A stretch of DNA of 64,000 nucleotides from Hymenobacter mellowenesis (GCF_030581005.1 NZ_JAUQSX010000014.1:62001-126000); one strand, 5' to 3'. Shown: positions 35,119 through 44,355, counted from the first letter of the stretch. Notes: generated from the letters alone by a model not told the origin. Numbers and translations: made by a program.

Positions 35119-36078
35119 CTAGAAATCCTCGTCGAGCGAGAAAACGTTGTCGTTGCGCTCGCTCATCACGCCGGCTTTCTGGTACTCGGCCACGCGCTTC
35201 TCGAAGAAGTTGGTTTTGCCCTGCACCGAAATCATCTCCATGAAGTCGAAGGGGTTGGTGGCGTTATAAATCTTACCGCAGCCCAACGACACCAGCAGAC
35301 GGTCGGCCACAAACTCGATGTACTGCGCCATGGTCTTGGCATTCATGCCAATGAGGCTCACCGGCAGCGCGTCGGTCACAAACTCCTGCTCAATCGTCAC
35401 CGCGTCGCGGATGATGCTTTGCACGCGCTCCGTGCTCAGCTTGTTCTGCAGGTAGCTGTAGAGCAGGCAGGCGAAGTCGCAGTGCAGCCCTTCATCTCTC
35501 GAAATCAGCTCATTGGAGAACGTCAGGCCCGGCATCAGGCCGCGCTTTTTTAGCCAGAAAATGGAGCAGAACGAGCCCGAGAAGAAGATGCCTTCCACGG
35601 CCGCGAAGGCGATGAGGCGCTCAGCGAAATTCTCGGAGTTAATCCACTTCAGGGCCCACTCGCCTTTCTTCTGCACAGCGGGCACGGTTTCGAGCGCGTT
35701 GAAGAGGTAATCCTTCTCCTTGGGGTCCTTGATGTAGGTGTCAATCAGCAGCGAATACGTCTCGCTGTGAATGTTTTCCATCATAATCTGGAAGCCGTAG
35801 AAGCAGCGCGCCTCGGGCATCTGCACCTCCTGCATGAAGTTCACGGCCAGGTTTTCATTCACGATGCCATCAGAAGCCGCGAAGAAAGCCAGCACATGCT
35901 TTATAAAGTGGCGTTCGTTGTCGTTCAGGCCGTTCCAGTCTTTCTGGTCCTGGCTCAGGTCGATTTCTTCGGCCGTCCAGAACGAGGCCTGCGACTTCTT
36001 GTAGTACTGCCACACTTCATCGTTCTGGATGGGGAATAGCACGAAGCGGTTGGGGTTTTCGGCGAGGAGCGGCTCCAT
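35119..36078 (-). CDS. nrdB: Ribonucleoside-diphosphate reductase, beta subunit
   Basis: A 319-aa class Ia small subunit, holding the diiron-tyrosyl radical. LNDNERHFIKHVLAFFAASD gives the first iron ligand region, FQIMMENIHSETYSLLIDTY gives the E-x-x-H-S-x-x-Y motif with the radical Tyr, and FAAVEGIFFSGSF plus EGLHCDFA the second set of ligands. The C-terminal VFSLDEDF is the typical NrdA-binding tail. Start 36078. Transcribed separately from nrdA: a terminator follows, and three genes lie between. Confidence 0.97.
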   Translation of the reverse strand: MEPLLAENPNRFVLFPIQNDEVWQYYKKSQASFWTAEEIDLSQDQKDWNGLNDNERHFIKHVLAFFAASDGIVNENLAVNFMQEVQMPEARCFYGFQIMMENIHSETYSLLIDTYIKDPKEKDYLFNALETVPAVQKKGEWALKWINSENFAERLIAFAAVEGIFFSGSFCSIFWLKKRGLMPGLTFSNELISRDEGLHCDFACLLYSYLQNKLSTERVQSIIRDAVTIEQEFVTDALPVSLIGMNAKTMAQYIEFVADRLLVSLGCGKIYNATNPFDFMEMISVQGKTNFFEKRVAEYQKAGVMSERNDNVFSLDEDF

Positions 36079-36293
36079 AATTTCTCAGAATGTTTAATAG
36101 CGGTTTTCGGCGGGGAAAGAGGCAGGCTAACCCCCAACAGCGACCGGATGTTTGGCCTGCGCGCAGGAAATGCGGTTGGCCTTCCAAGTTCAAATATAGG
36201 CCCGTCCGGCAGGCGAATGGCCCAGGTTTCCGGCTTTTTTATTCGTTATTTTTTGGCTAAGTCCCCGCCGATTTCCGGCCTGCTACCCCTGGG

Positions 36294-36384
36294 TTTTCCA
36301 CAAGGCACTGGACCGTGCCCCAACCAAAATCCACTCAAAATCAGTCAGTTTTAGTTGAGTTGTCCACATTTTACGTGTGGATAA
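36294..36384. promoter_or_regulatory. Cluster of TGTGGAAAA/TTATCCACA-like sites upstream of nrdB
   Basis: TTTTCCACA (36294-36302), TTGTCCACA (36360-36368) and TGTGGATAA (36376-36384, a perfect DnaA box on the other strand). The last two face each other as CCACA and TGTGG around a 7-base centre. Suits DnaA or NrdR-like control of nrdB; DnaA control of nrd genes is known in E. coli, but the binding factor here is unproven. Confidence 0.5.
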
Positions 36385-36537
36385 ACCTACTTGTCCCCAA
36401 AATACTGTATTGTACGTACGCACTCACGCTATTTTCTTCATCTGCCGCTAACATGACGGTAACGGCGCCAGGAACTGATTCAGCCGCATTTCTAGGGGGC
36501 AGGACCGGGCCAGCTAATGACGATTAAGAACTTAGGC

Positions 36538-36568
36538 TTGGAAATCCCAAATCAAAGTCGTACTTTTG
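36538..36568 (+). promoter_or_regulatory. rplU: Probable rplU promoter
   Basis: TTG at 36538-36540, 20-bp spacer, TACTTTTG at 36561-36568 (fits TAnnTTTG). The start codon of rplU lies 32 bases after the -7 element. Spacing and sequence match Bacteroidota promoters. Confidence 0.7.
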
Positions 36569-36600
36569 CCTTCCCATTTCAGAAAAACCCGCGAAAGCTG

Positions 36601-36906
36601 ATGTACGCAATTGTTAACATAGCTGGCCAGCAGACCAAGGTTGAGGCCAACAAATTCGTTTACGCTCACAAACTGGCCGGCAATGTTGGCGACACCGTGC
36701 AACTGGGCAACGCCCTGCTGACCGATGACAACGGCACCATCACCGTCGGTGCTCCCGAGCTGAAAGTGGCCGTAACCGGCACCATCATCGCCCATGTGAA
36801 AGGCGATAAAGTTCTCGTCTTCAAGAAGAAGCGCCGCAAGGGCTACCAGAAGATGAACGGTCACCGCCAGTCGTTCACCAAAGTAATGATTAACAGCATC
36901 GGCTAG
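36601..36906 (+). CDS. rplU: 50S ribosomal protein L21
   Basis: A 101-aa L21: MYAIVNIAGQQTKVEANKFVYAHKLAG at the start, and KKRRKGYQKMNGHRQSFTKVMINSI at the C-terminus, the usual signature (KKR.GY....GHRQ...V.I). The upstream in-frame ATG would add 28 residues not present in the family. Directly followed by rpmA in the conserved L21-L27 order. Confidence 0.98.
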   Translation: MYAIVNIAGQQTKVEANKFVYAHKLAGNVGDTVQLGNALLTDDNGTITVGAPELKVAVTGTIIAHVKGDKVLVFKKKRRKGYQKMNGHRQSFTKVMINSIG

Positions 36907-36987
36907 TTTTTAGCCTTCGTTTGTTATTTAATTCTCTATTAAACCAGCCGCTTCCGGCCATTTGCCGGCAGCTTTAGCTTCAATACC

Positions 36988-37263
36988 ATGGCTCACAAGA
37001 AAGGTGTCGGCTCGTCCAACAACGGCCGCGAATCACATTCGAAACGTCTCGGCATCAAGATTTTCGGGGGTCAGGCCCTCGTTGCCGGCAACATCATCGT
37101 GCGTCAGCGCGGTACCAAGCACCACGCCGGCGAAAACGTAGGCATGGGCAAGGACCACACGCTGTTCGCTCTCGTCGACGGCGAGGTTCAGTTCAAGAAA
37201 GGCCGCAAAGACCGTTCGTTCGTAACGGTGTTGCCCCGCGAAGTCGTTTCGGTTCCGGCGTAA
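36988..37263 (+). CDS. rpmA: 50S ribosomal protein L27
   Basis: A 91-aa L27: MAHKKGVGSSNNGRESHSKRLGIK, FGGQALVAGNIIVRQRGT, HAGENVGMGKDHTLFALVDG. The invariant N-terminal Ala-His-Lys-Lys start is present, so no N-terminal extension needs cleavage. Located 81 bp after rplU, in the same operon. Ends before a strong terminator. Confidence 0.98.
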   Translation: MAHKKGVGSSNNGRESHSKRLGIKIFGGQALVAGNIIVRQRGTKHHAGENVGMGKDHTLFALVDGEVQFKKGRKDRSFVTVLPREVVSVPA

Positions 37264-37283
37264 TTGCTGCTCCACTAGCACTG

Positions 37284-37319
37284 AAAAGGGCTGCTCCTAC
37301 CGGGCAGCCCTTTTTGCGT
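37284..37319 (+). terminator. Terminator of rplU-rpmA
   Basis: AAAAGGGCTGC / GCAGCCCTTTT, 11-bp arms, 9-base loop, T-tract follows (TTTTTGCG). Rho-independent terminator for the ribosomal operon. Confidence 0.9.
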
Positions 37320-37356
37320 GTGGTATCGCTTGGCGGTTGGGTTACTTGCGTGGCCG

Positions 37357-38037
37357 CTAATGATTTACCAAGTACACCCGCAGGTTTACCTGCGAGGCTA
37401 CGGTCCAGGGCGGTGATATTTTGGAGTCGCTGGCGTAAGCGGGCGGCGCTACGATGCCGATGCCGACATTGAAGTCATAGAGCAGGCGGCGGCTTGGGCC
37501 GCCGTGCTGGGTGCCGCACAGGGCAAAAACGCCCGGCGTGACGCGCCCTACGGTCAGGTTGCGGCCACGGCGCCCGCCACGGCCGATTTGGGCCAGCTCG
37601 GCATTGCCCTCCAGGGCCAGGTAATTGCCCCAGGGTTCGGGGTGAGCTGCCGAGCTACTGGCGGCGGGTTGATTGAAATAGTAGCGGGCACCGAGTGCGA
37701 GGTCAGTGGAAGTGGTGGGGAGCTGGGCCCGGCCGCGCCGGCCGCGGGGCCCGCGCCCGGCCGCAAGGTCGGCCTCTAGCTGACTGTAGAGGGCAAAGCG
37801 GGGATTTAGCCGGTACTCCAGGCCCATCGATGAAGGCAGCACCAGCTGCCAGCTTTGCTGGTCGGGCAGGTAGAAAAGGTGGTTGAGGCGCAGGCCGCCC
37901 TTGAACATGAGGCGGGGAGCGTTGGGCAGTGCCGGGGGCGCTTCGGCTTGCGCCGGCTGAGCAGCTGCGGTAGCCAGTAGAACCGGCAGCAAGCCCAGAC
38001 TCAGTGTAAAAAGCTTTAGCGTGCGAGCAACCAACAT
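37357..38037 (-). CDS. Exported beta-barrel-like protein of unknown function
   Basis: A 226-aa protein with a signal peptide (MLVARTLKLFTLSLGLLPVLLATAAAQ) and alternating strands with aromatic residues: GGLRLNHLFYLPDQQSWQLVLPSS, LNPRFALYSQLEADL, TDLALGARYYFNQ, LYDFNVGIGIVAPP, QVNLRVYLVNH at the end. This pattern suits a small outer-membrane beta-barrel. No family recognised. Long in-frame extension upstream has implausible composition, so the ATG at 38037 is chosen. Confidence 0.72.
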   Translation of the reverse strand: MLVARTLKLFTLSLGLLPVLLATAAAQPAQAEAPPALPNAPRLMFKGGLRLNHLFYLPDQQSWQLVLPSSMGLEYRLNPRFALYSQLEADLAAGRGPRGRRGRAQLPTTSTDLALGARYYFNQPAASSSAAHPEPWGNYLALEGNAELAQIGRGGRRGRNLTVGRVTPGVFALCGTQHGGPSRRLLYDFNVGIGIVAPPAYASDSKISPPWTVASQVNLRVYLVNH

Positions 38038-38249
38038 GAAGCAAGGAAGGGACGAAGCTAAACAGTCAGAATAAGGCAGGCAGCCGTTGGCTTTCCACCT
38101 TATTTCCAATGAGTAAGCAATATCGCAAACGCTGCGCGAACTTTCCTGCGCAACTGGCTCAATGCAGCTGCCCGCCAAGCCTAACGCCGAAAAAACCCGC
38201 CGAAATTGAGTTGAGCCGCCAAGCAGCGAGAATGCGAAGCCTCTCCTAC

Positions 38250-39029
38250 TTAAGCCAATGGCAAAGGGTTCAGCGCATAAAGCACGGGTTTGCTGGGGCT
38301 GGCGTCTAGCTCCAGGCTGGTGATTTGCAGGTTGAGCAGGTAGAGGCCGTCGGCCACCTCGTCGGGCACGAAAATCAGCTCGGTGATGGTGGCGCTGCGG
38401 CGGGTCTGCGCGGGGTATTGCCAGAAGGCATGGTGGGCCAGCAGTTCCCCGCCGTCCTCTTCGCGGTCGACGCTGGGCAGGTCGAGCAGGAAGTGCTGGA
38501 TGTTGTATTCGACCAGCCACTCAGCCAGCGCGGGCTCGATATAGGTGGGGTTGGTGCCGGAATATTGGCGGGTGCGTTTGGCCTGTGCATTGGGCAGGGT
38601 GCGCAGGACGAGGGCTTCGGGGATGGAGCGGTCGGGCTGGGTGGCCAGGGCGGCCTGCAAGTCGGCCAGCAGCACCACCAGGTCGCCGTTGGGCTGGGAC
38701 ACTGGGGCCACGCTCACCAGCCGGGCCACGAACAGGAAGCGGCGCAGGCACTGGTTGAGCGTGACGGCCGGGTCGGGCGAGATGTGGCCGTAGCACTCGG
38801 TATGGGTGCCGTTACCGTGGGGCGTGACGTGGATGCGCTGGTAGTTGGTGCTGCCGCCCAGCGCCACACTGCCCACAAACGTGCCCACCCGAATGGTATC
38901 AAACTGCACCGGCTCGGCCCAGAAGCAGTTCACCTGGCCGGCGCCGGGCGCCAGGGGCAACGAAATATCGATGGGCGCGGCAGGGTCGAAGCTGTAGGTG
39001 CGGCCGGCGTAGGGATAGGTGGGAAGCAT
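38250..39029 (-). CDS. Cyclase family protein (kynurenine formamidase-like)
   Basis: A 259-aa member of the cyclase family. HVTPHGNGTHTECYGHI is the metal site motif HGTHxExxxH. It begins near IDISLPLAPGAGQVNCF. Members hydrolyse N-formylkynurenine, isatin and related compounds; the substrate here is not determined. Start 39029; the longer frame runs into the upstream inverted repeat. Confidence 0.85.
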   Translation of the reverse strand: MLPTYPYAGRTYSFDPAAPIDISLPLAPGAGQVNCFWAEPVQFDTIRVGTFVGSVALGGSTNYQRIHVTPHGNGTHTECYGHISPDPAVTLNQCLRRFLFVARLVSVAPVSQPNGDLVVLLADLQAALATQPDRSIPEALVLRTLPNAQAKRTRQYSGTNPTYIEPALAEWLVEYNIQHFLLDLPSVDREEDGGELLAHHAFWQYPAQTRRSATITELIFVPDEVADGLYLLNLQITSLELDASPSKPVLYALNPLPLA

Positions 39030-39061
39030 GAGCGGTGAGCGGTTGATAATAGGCAGTGAGC

Positions 39062-39174
39062 AAAAGAACGTCATACAGAGCGCAACGAAGCATCTCTGCC
39101 GCAATAGCAAACTCAATTGATTGAATTAGTGCTGCGGTCAAGATGCTTCGCTGCGCTCTGCATGACGTTCTTTT
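39062..39174. repeat. Inverted repeat, GTCATG family (type GCAGAGCGCAGCGAAGC)
   Basis: Arms 39062-39095 and 39141-39174 are complementary with two mismatches (left arm ATACAGAGCGCAACG). The loop carries CAATTGATTGAATT. It abuts the stop of the following minus-strand gene. Confidence 0.92.
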
Positions 39175-39178
39175 GACT

Positions 39179-39835
39179 TTACTCAACCGTTGTCAACTCA
39201 TTCAGAATCCGGCTGATTTCGGCGGCCTGGCTGATGATGATGAGGTGGCCACCGGGCAAGGCGTGCTGGCTGAGCGCCGCGCCAGCGGGCAGAAGCCGGT
39301 CGGTGGTGCCGTGGATGCGGACGACGGGCAGCCAGGGCCGGCCGGGCCACTCCAGCAGTCGGGCAATGGCCCAGCGCGTGAACACCGCGTCGGTGTCGCG
39401 CAGGATTTGCCGGAGCAGGCGGTACTCGCCGCCATTGCGGGCACCGAAAAACCATTGGGCCACGCGGGGCAGCAGCGGCAGTAGCCGGGCGGGCACCAGG
39501 CGATGGAGGCCGGTGGTGCGGGCCAACCGGCCCACCCAGGGCAGCTCACGCGGACTTATAAAGCTGGATATCAGCACCACCCGGGCCAGGGGGCGTAGGG
39601 CGGCCACCTCCTGCGCCAGCACACCGCCGAACGACACGCCCACCAGCCAGCAGGGCTGCGTGGCGGGCACGGCCACCGCGAGGCGGGCGGCGTAGTGCGG
39701 CAGCAACTCGGCAGGGCTTTGCGGCGGCAGCCAACGGAGCACGTGCACCGTGCCGGACAACTGCAGGAATTGAAACACCCGCTCATCGGCGCCCAGCCCG
39801 GGGATGAGGTAGAAGACGGGCAGACCGGCGGCCAC
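39179..39835 (-). CDS. Alpha/beta hydrolase
   Basis: A 218-aa hydrolase. VFYLIPGLGADERVFQFL gives the oxyanion region, GVSFGGVLAQEVAAL the nucleophile Ser elbow (Ser near residue 70), and HGTTDRLLPAG with GGHLIII the acid and His positions. Begins with GTG at 39835, 3 bases after the stop of the upstream gene, implying coupling. Substrate unknown; could be an esterase or a thioesterase. Confidence 0.85.
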   Translation of the reverse strand: MAAGLPVFYLIPGLGADERVFQFLQLSGTVHVLRWLPPQSPAELLPHYAARLAVAVPATQPCWLVGVSFGGVLAQEVAALRPLARVVLISSFISPRELPWVGRLARTTGLHRLVPARLLPLLPRVAQWFFGARNGGEYRLLRQILRDTDAVFTRWAIARLLEWPGRPWLPVVRIHGTTDRLLPAGAALSQHALPGGHLIIISQAAEISRILNELTTVE

Positions 39836-39838
39836 CGC

Positions 39839-40276
39839 TTAGGTATCGAGGCGCACGAACACGCCTTCGAGGTAGAAGATGTTGTGCGGCTGGGGGTCGT
39901 CGGGGCCTTCCTCGCCTTCGGCTTCGTCGTCTTCCAGAGCGGGGTAAGTCACTGACAGTTTGAGGGCCACACTGGGCAGCGGCACGGGCGGCTGCTCGTC
40001 GGAGTTGTATTCGAGCAGGGCGGGCCATTGCTGAGCGGCCAGGGCATCGGCGACTTCTTCCTGCAGTGCGTCGGCGCGGTTGTGGGCCAGGCTCAGGAGC
40101 GTGTCGAGGGCTTTGAATGGCAGGGCGAGGTGGAAGAAATGCGTGTCGTTGTCGAACAGCGTGGTGGCCCACACGGTCACATCGTCGGTGTTATCGAAGA
40201 CGATGGCCACGACGTGAATCTGCTCCACGAAGAAGTCGGCGTCATCGGCAATGCTGTCACTCAATAACTTGACCAC
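39839..40276 (-). CDS. Unknown acidic protein, start inside an inverted repeat
   Basis: A 145-aa acidic protein with helical FVEQIHVVAIVFDNTDDVTV, FKALDTLLSLAHNRADALQEEV, strands SVALKLSVTYPAL and a Glu/Asp-rich DDEAEGEEGPDDP run before NIFYLEGVFVRLDT. No family recognised. The only reasonable start is GTG at 40276, whose position is within the left arm of the 40271-40407 inverted repeat; the true N-terminus may have been altered by the repeat. Directly upstream of, and coupled to, the hydrolase gene. Confidence 0.65.
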   Translation of the reverse strand: MVKLLSDSIADDADFFVEQIHVVAIVFDNTDDVTVWATTLFDNDTHFFHLALPFKALDTLLSLAHNRADALQEEVADALAAQQWPALLEYNSDEQPPVPLPSVALKLSVTYPALEDDEAEGEEGPDDPQPHNIFYLEGVFVRLDT

Positions 40277-40407
40277 AGATTTAACGGATTTTAGCGGATT
40301 GAAACAGATTATTTGTGGTTCTGCGCAAATGTATAAGGAAGCTGCCGGTTGTTGGGCTATCGAATTAAACCACAGCTAATCCGTTGAAATCCGTTAAATC
40401 TGTGGTC
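40271..40407. repeat. Inverted repeat, ACCACAGATTTAACGG family, overlapping two genes
   Basis: Arms 40271-40300 and 40378-40407 (30 bp) are complementary with two mismatches. The right arm encodes the last residues and the stop of hemW (PQI, stop at 40394-40396); the left arm holds the GTG start of the next gene. So the element forms the ends of both flanking reading frames. Confidence 0.93.
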
Positions 40408-41539
40408 CGGTTTGAAATAGCTCCAGCGTGATGTGGTCGGCTAGCAGCTTGCCCGCGTCGGTCAAAGTAAGCACTTCGTTCTGGATGCGGGCCCAGCCGT
40501 TGGCCTGCAGCTCAGCCAGGTAGGGGGCGTGGGCGGCCTGCACGTCGAAGCCGAGGTGGGTGCGCAGGTGGGCCAGGTCGCAGCCGCGGGCGGTGCGCAG
40601 GGTGGTGAGCAGGTACTCGTTGGCACGGTCGGTGGCGGTGAGAATGTCCATTGTCACGGGCACTTCGCCGCGTTCGAGCACGGCGGCCACGTACTGCGGG
40701 TTGTTGGGCAGGGTGAACTGGCGGTTCTGGCCGTCGTAGCTGTGAGCGCTGGGGCCGAGGCCGAGGTAGGGCACGCCGCGCCAGTAGTTACCGTTGTGGC
40801 GGCTTTCGCGGCCCGGCCGGCAGAAGTTGCTGATTTCGTATTGCACGTAGCCGTGGGCGCGCATAGCGGCCAGCAGCATCTCGAACTGGGTGGCTACGAA
40901 TTCGTCGGGCGCCGCCTTGAAGGTGCCCTTCTGCAGCCGGTGGCCGAAAGCTGTGCCCGGCTCGATGGTGAGGGCGTAGGCCGACACGTGCGGCACACCC
41001 AGCGCGAAGGCGTTGGCCAAATCGGCCTCCCAGATGTGGTGGCCCGGCGCGGGCACGCCATAAATCAGGTCGATGGAAATGTTTTCGAAGCCCGCGTCCT
41101 GGGCGAGGTGCACGGCCGTGGTCGATTCCTCGGCAGTGTGGGCGCGGTTCATCATCCGCAGATGCGGCTCGTAAAAGCTTTGCAGGCCGATGCTGAGCCG
41201 GTTGACGCCGGCGGCGGCCAGCTCTTGCAGCTTGGCGGCGCTGAGGTCGTCGGGATTGGCTTCGAGGGTGATTTCGGCGTCTGGGGCCACCGGGAAATGA
41301 CGGTGGATGGCGGTGAAAATTTGGTTTAACTCTTCGGCCGTGAGTAGCGAGGGCGTCCCGCCGCCGAAGTAGATGGTTTCCAGCACGGTATCGCTGCCGA
41401 GGTAGCTGCGGCGCAACTCCAGCTCCCGCACAATGGCTTCGACCAAGCGGCTTTTCAGCCCCAGCGAGGTGCTGAAGTGAAAGTCGCAGTAGTGGCAAGC
41501 TTGCTTGCAGAAGGGAATGTGGAGGTAAAGGCCAGCCAT
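40394..41539 (-). CDS. hemW: Radical SAM heme chaperone HemW
   Basis: A 381-aa HemW/HemN-like protein. CKQACHYCDF gives the CxxxCxxC [4Fe-4S] site, FGGGTPSLLTAEEL the SAM motif, and GLQSFYEPHLRMMNRAHTAEE the later conserved segment; the C-terminal HemN_C region follows. It is expected to deliver heme to respiratory proteins rather than act as coproporphyrinogen oxidase. Start 41539 (MAGLYLHIPFC); the long frame upstream is spurious. Confidence 0.93.
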   Translation of the reverse strand: MAGLYLHIPFCKQACHYCDFHFSTSLGLKSRLVEAIVRELELRRSYLGSDTVLETIYFGGGTPSLLTAEELNQIFTAIHRHFPVAPDAEITLEANPDDLSAAKLQELAAAGVNRLSIGLQSFYEPHLRMMNRAHTAEESTTAVHLAQDAGFENISIDLIYGVPAPGHHIWEADLANAFALGVPHVSAYALTIEPGTAFGHRLQKGTFKAAPDEFVATQFEMLLAAMRAHGYVQYEISNFCRPGRESRHNGNYWRGVPYLGLGPSAHSYDGQNRQFTLPNNPQYVAAVLERGEVPVTMDILTATDRANEYLLTTLRTARGCDLAHLRTHLGFDVQAAHAPYLAELQANGWARIQNEVLTLTDAGKLLADHITLELFQTGPQI

Positions 41540-41805
41540 AAGCATGCGAATGCGCAAAGGCATCTTCCAGTGCCAGCCAGACGCAACGCGGCCGGCTTCA
41601 TCGGCTGACTGTCGAACGCCGGCCGCAAAGGTAGATGGCCGAGACGCCACCGGCGCCTTGCCCACTGGCCCTTGCGGACCGGCGCGACAGCTCAAGCACC
41701 GTCAACACGCTCCTGGTCAGTTGCGTTTCGCCCAGCCGCTTAACTGAAGCATCTTGTCACTACATTGGACTTCCTCATCAGCTTCTCCTTTCCAACAATC
41801 TGGCT

Positions 41806-44355
41806 ATGAAACCTATGAAATTTACTTTCTACCTCTTCCCATGCGTATTTCTGGCCCTGTTGTTAGTCTTCGGGACACGGAGCAGCGCAGCCCAGCAGCT
41901 CGACCCTCGGTTTGAGCGCACCCGCCTTACGCTGCCCGCTATGACGGACAACGCAGCCGAGCAGGCCGATGGCCGTTTGATTGTTTCCGTTATCCCGCCC
42001 GCCGTGATTTACAACGGCCGGCCCCGGCCCAGCATCCTGCGCCTAAACCAAAGCGGCTTACCCGATACCACCTTTGGCGCGCACTGGCTGACCAGCGGTG
42101 GGGCAACGCAGAACATGCGGGTGCTACCCAACGGCAAAATCTTGCTGGTGGGCGGGGCAGCGTCCATCGTCGAATCGCTCGGGGGCCTCGACCTGGCCAG
42201 ACGCACGGGCGTGATTGTGCTGGAACAATCCGGCGACCTGGACCGGAACTACTATTACCGTGAAGGCGGCGAAGCCTCGTCCGGAGCGGTGCAGCCCGAC
42301 GGCAAAATACTGATTGGGGGCAGTTTCACTTCGTATAACGGCCAGCCCGCGCACGGGCTGGTGCGCCTGCTGGGCAACGGGCAACTCGACCCCTCGTTTC
42401 TAATCAACCCGGCCCAGGCCGGCTTCAACGGCGAAGTGAACACCATTGAGGTGTTGCCAAATGGAAAAATTATGGTGAGCGGACGCTTCACCACCTACGC
42501 CTCGATGCCGATGGTGCACCTGGCGCGGCTGCTGCCCGATGGCCGCCTCGACCCGACTTTCGACGCGCACCTGAATGCGGCCGACTGGTTTCAGTCTTTT
42601 GCCGTGCAGCCCGATGGCAAAGTTGTTATCACGAATGCCGAAGGACCGGTGGGCCGGGTGCGGCGCCTTTTGCCCGATGGCAGCGCAGACCCTGGCTTCG
42701 TCACCACCAACTCCATGTCCTACTTCGGACTGAACCAGCAAGTGGACCACGGCGTGACGGTGCAGCCGGATGGCGGCATCCTCATTGCCGGCGGCATTCT
42801 CGGCTTCAACGGGCAAAACAGCTCGGGACTGGTGCGGCTGTTGCCCAACGGGGCCCCCGACCCCAGGGCTTCGCTGGGGAACGATTTCGAAGGCGTGCTT
42901 ACGGCCATTTGCCCGCTTCGGAGCGGCGGTGCGCTGGTTTGCGGTGCTTTCACCACGTTCCATAATCGGCCGACCGGTATGTTCAGGCTGACCCCCACGG
43001 GCCAGATAGACCCGGCTTTCGCGCTTCCCATCAGCGCGCCGGGCAGAATCAGTGCCTCGTTGCTGCTGGCCAGTGGCAAGACGGTGGTGGCCGGCGCTTT
43101 CAACAGCATCAACGGCGTTCCCGCCACCAATCTGGCGCTGCTCAACGACGATGGAAGCGTGGACGTGGCGTTCACCAGCGCCCTGCCGCTCTTAAACGCC
43201 GAAGTGCAGGCCCTGGCGCCGGGCCCGCAAGGCACCGTGTATGTGGGCGGGGCCTTTTATGACAGCGCGAACCCATCCCTTCGCCACTTGCTACGCCTCA
43301 ATGCCAATGGCATGCAAGACCCCACTTTCGACGCCCACCTGACCAAGCCGTTGTACGGGCTTACCACCGTGAGCACCCTGGCTTCCTATCCCGATGGCCG
43401 GCTGCTGGTGGGCGGCAGCTTCCCGTATGCATCCCCCCAATTGTTCCGGCTGACGGCTCAGGGCAACTTTGACCCCAGCTTTGCGCCGGATTTCGGCCCG
43501 GCTCCCCCCTACGTCACGTACGTCAGTCTCGTGGCGCTGCAGCGTGATGAGAACGTGGCCGTGGTCACCACGGGCAACACGTCGTGGCAGATAAAGGCGT
43601 CGGGCGCCCTATCGGGCACGCACAATTCCACCCCGCGCTACGTGCGCGCCATCACGGTGCAGCCCGACGGCAACATCCTGGTAGCGGGTGATTTTCCGTC
43701 GTTCGCCGGTAGCAAGCGCGGGTTAATTGCGCGGCTGCTGCCTTCGGGCGCCCTGGATACCTCGTTTGATGCCGGCCCTTTTGTTCAGCCGAGCAGCGGC
43801 CCCCCCCAGGTTACGGCGTTGGCCGTGCAGTCCGATGGGCGCATCCTCTGCGCCGGCTTCTTCAGCAGCATCGCCGGGCAAGACCACCACGGCATTGCCC
43901 GCTTGCTGGCCAACGGACAGGTAGACAGTTCTTTTGGCGACAAGGCCCCGGTAGCTATGGCCGCGTCTTTCCTGGCCATTCATCCCAATGGCCGCCTTTT
44001 GGTTGGGGCCTCGGCTCTCGATGCCAAAACTAATCGGCCGCTTACGCAAGGGCTCACCAGCCTCATCATGCCGGGGCTGACCGGCGCCGCCCCGGTCGGC
44101 GCGTTGAAAAGAACTTCTCCCGGCATGAGTGTATTTCCCACGCCCGCTTCCCAAACGGTCACGGTTGAGGGCGACGAGGGCGCCACCCGCGTGGAAGCCC
44201 GCGTGTATGATGTGTACGGCCGAATGGTGCTGCAAGCCTCAGCCACGGCCGCCCGCTTAGACCTGTCCGTGAGCAGCCTGGCGTCGGGAAATTATGTGGT
44301 ACACATTAGCACCGACTCCGGCACCACCTACCGAAAAATGACCGTGCAGCATTAA
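41806..44355 (+). CDS. Secreted delta-60 repeat beta-propeller protein with T9SS sorting domain
   Basis: A 849-aa exported protein. Signal peptide, then repeated units of the delta-60 type, recognised by QPDGKILIGGSF, LPNGKIMVSGRF, QPDGKVVITN, QPDGGILIAGG, QPDGNILVAGDF and a downstream L(D/A)P.F, each about 50-60 residues, which should form beta-propeller blades. The last 80 residues (from VFPTPASQTVTVEG to the C-terminal KMTVQH) are a T9SS type A sorting domain. Probable surface protein, role unknown. The ATG at 41806 begins the signal peptide. Confidence 0.87.
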   Translation: MKPMKFTFYLFPCVFLALLLVFGTRSSAAQQLDPRFERTRLTLPAMTDNAAEQADGRLIVSVIPPAVIYNGRPRPSILRLNQSGLPDTTFGAHWLTSGGATQNMRVLPNGKILLVGGAASIVESLGGLDLARRTGVIVLEQSGDLDRNYYYREGGEASSGAVQPDGKILIGGSFTSYNGQPAHGLVRLLGNGQLDPSFLINPAQAGFNGEVNTIEVLPNGKIMVSGRFTTYASMPMVHLARLLPDGRLDPTFDAHLNAADWFQSFAVQPDGKVVITNAEGPVGRVRRLLPDGSADPGFVTTNSMSYFGLNQQVDHGVTVQPDGGILIAGGILGFNGQNSSGLVRLLPNGAPDPRASLGNDFEGVLTAICPLRSGGALVCGAFTTFHNRPTGMFRLTPTGQIDPAFALPISAPGRISASLLLASGKTVVAGAFNSINGVPATNLALLNDDGSVDVAFTSALPLLNAEVQALAPGPQGTVYVGGAFYDSANPSLRHLLRLNANGMQDPTFDAHLTKPLYGLTTVSTLASYPDGRLLVGGSFPYASPQLFRLTAQGNFDPSFAPDFGPAPPYVTYVSLVALQRDENVAVVTTGNTSWQIKASGALSGTHNSTPRYVRAITVQPDGNILVAGDFPSFAGSKRGLIARLLPSGALDTSFDAGPFVQPSSGPPQVTALAVQSDGRILCAGFFSSIAGQDHHGIARLLANGQVDSSFGDKAPVAMAASFLAIHPNGRLLVGASALDAKTNRPLTQGLTSLIMPGLTGAAPVGALKRTSPGMSVFPTPASQTVTVEGDEGATRVEARVYDVYGRMVLQASATAARLDLSVSSLASGNYVVHISTDSGTTYRKMTVQH

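Larger units (their letters stand above)
36079..36600. other. Divergent regulatory region between nrdB and rplU
   Basis: 522 bp without a gene. It holds three DnaA-box-like sequences (36294-36302, 36360-36368, 36376-36384), the likely rplU promoter near 36538-36568, and an otherwise featureless GC-rich stretch (36110-36280). No open frame I would support; the short frames are not conserved in any way I can see. Confidence 0.65.

Noticed and set aside
36294..36384. Chromosomal origin of replication
   Set aside because: There are three DnaA-box-like sequences, only one of them perfect, with no AT-rich unwinding region or dnaA/dnaN next to it. Gene control is a better explanation.
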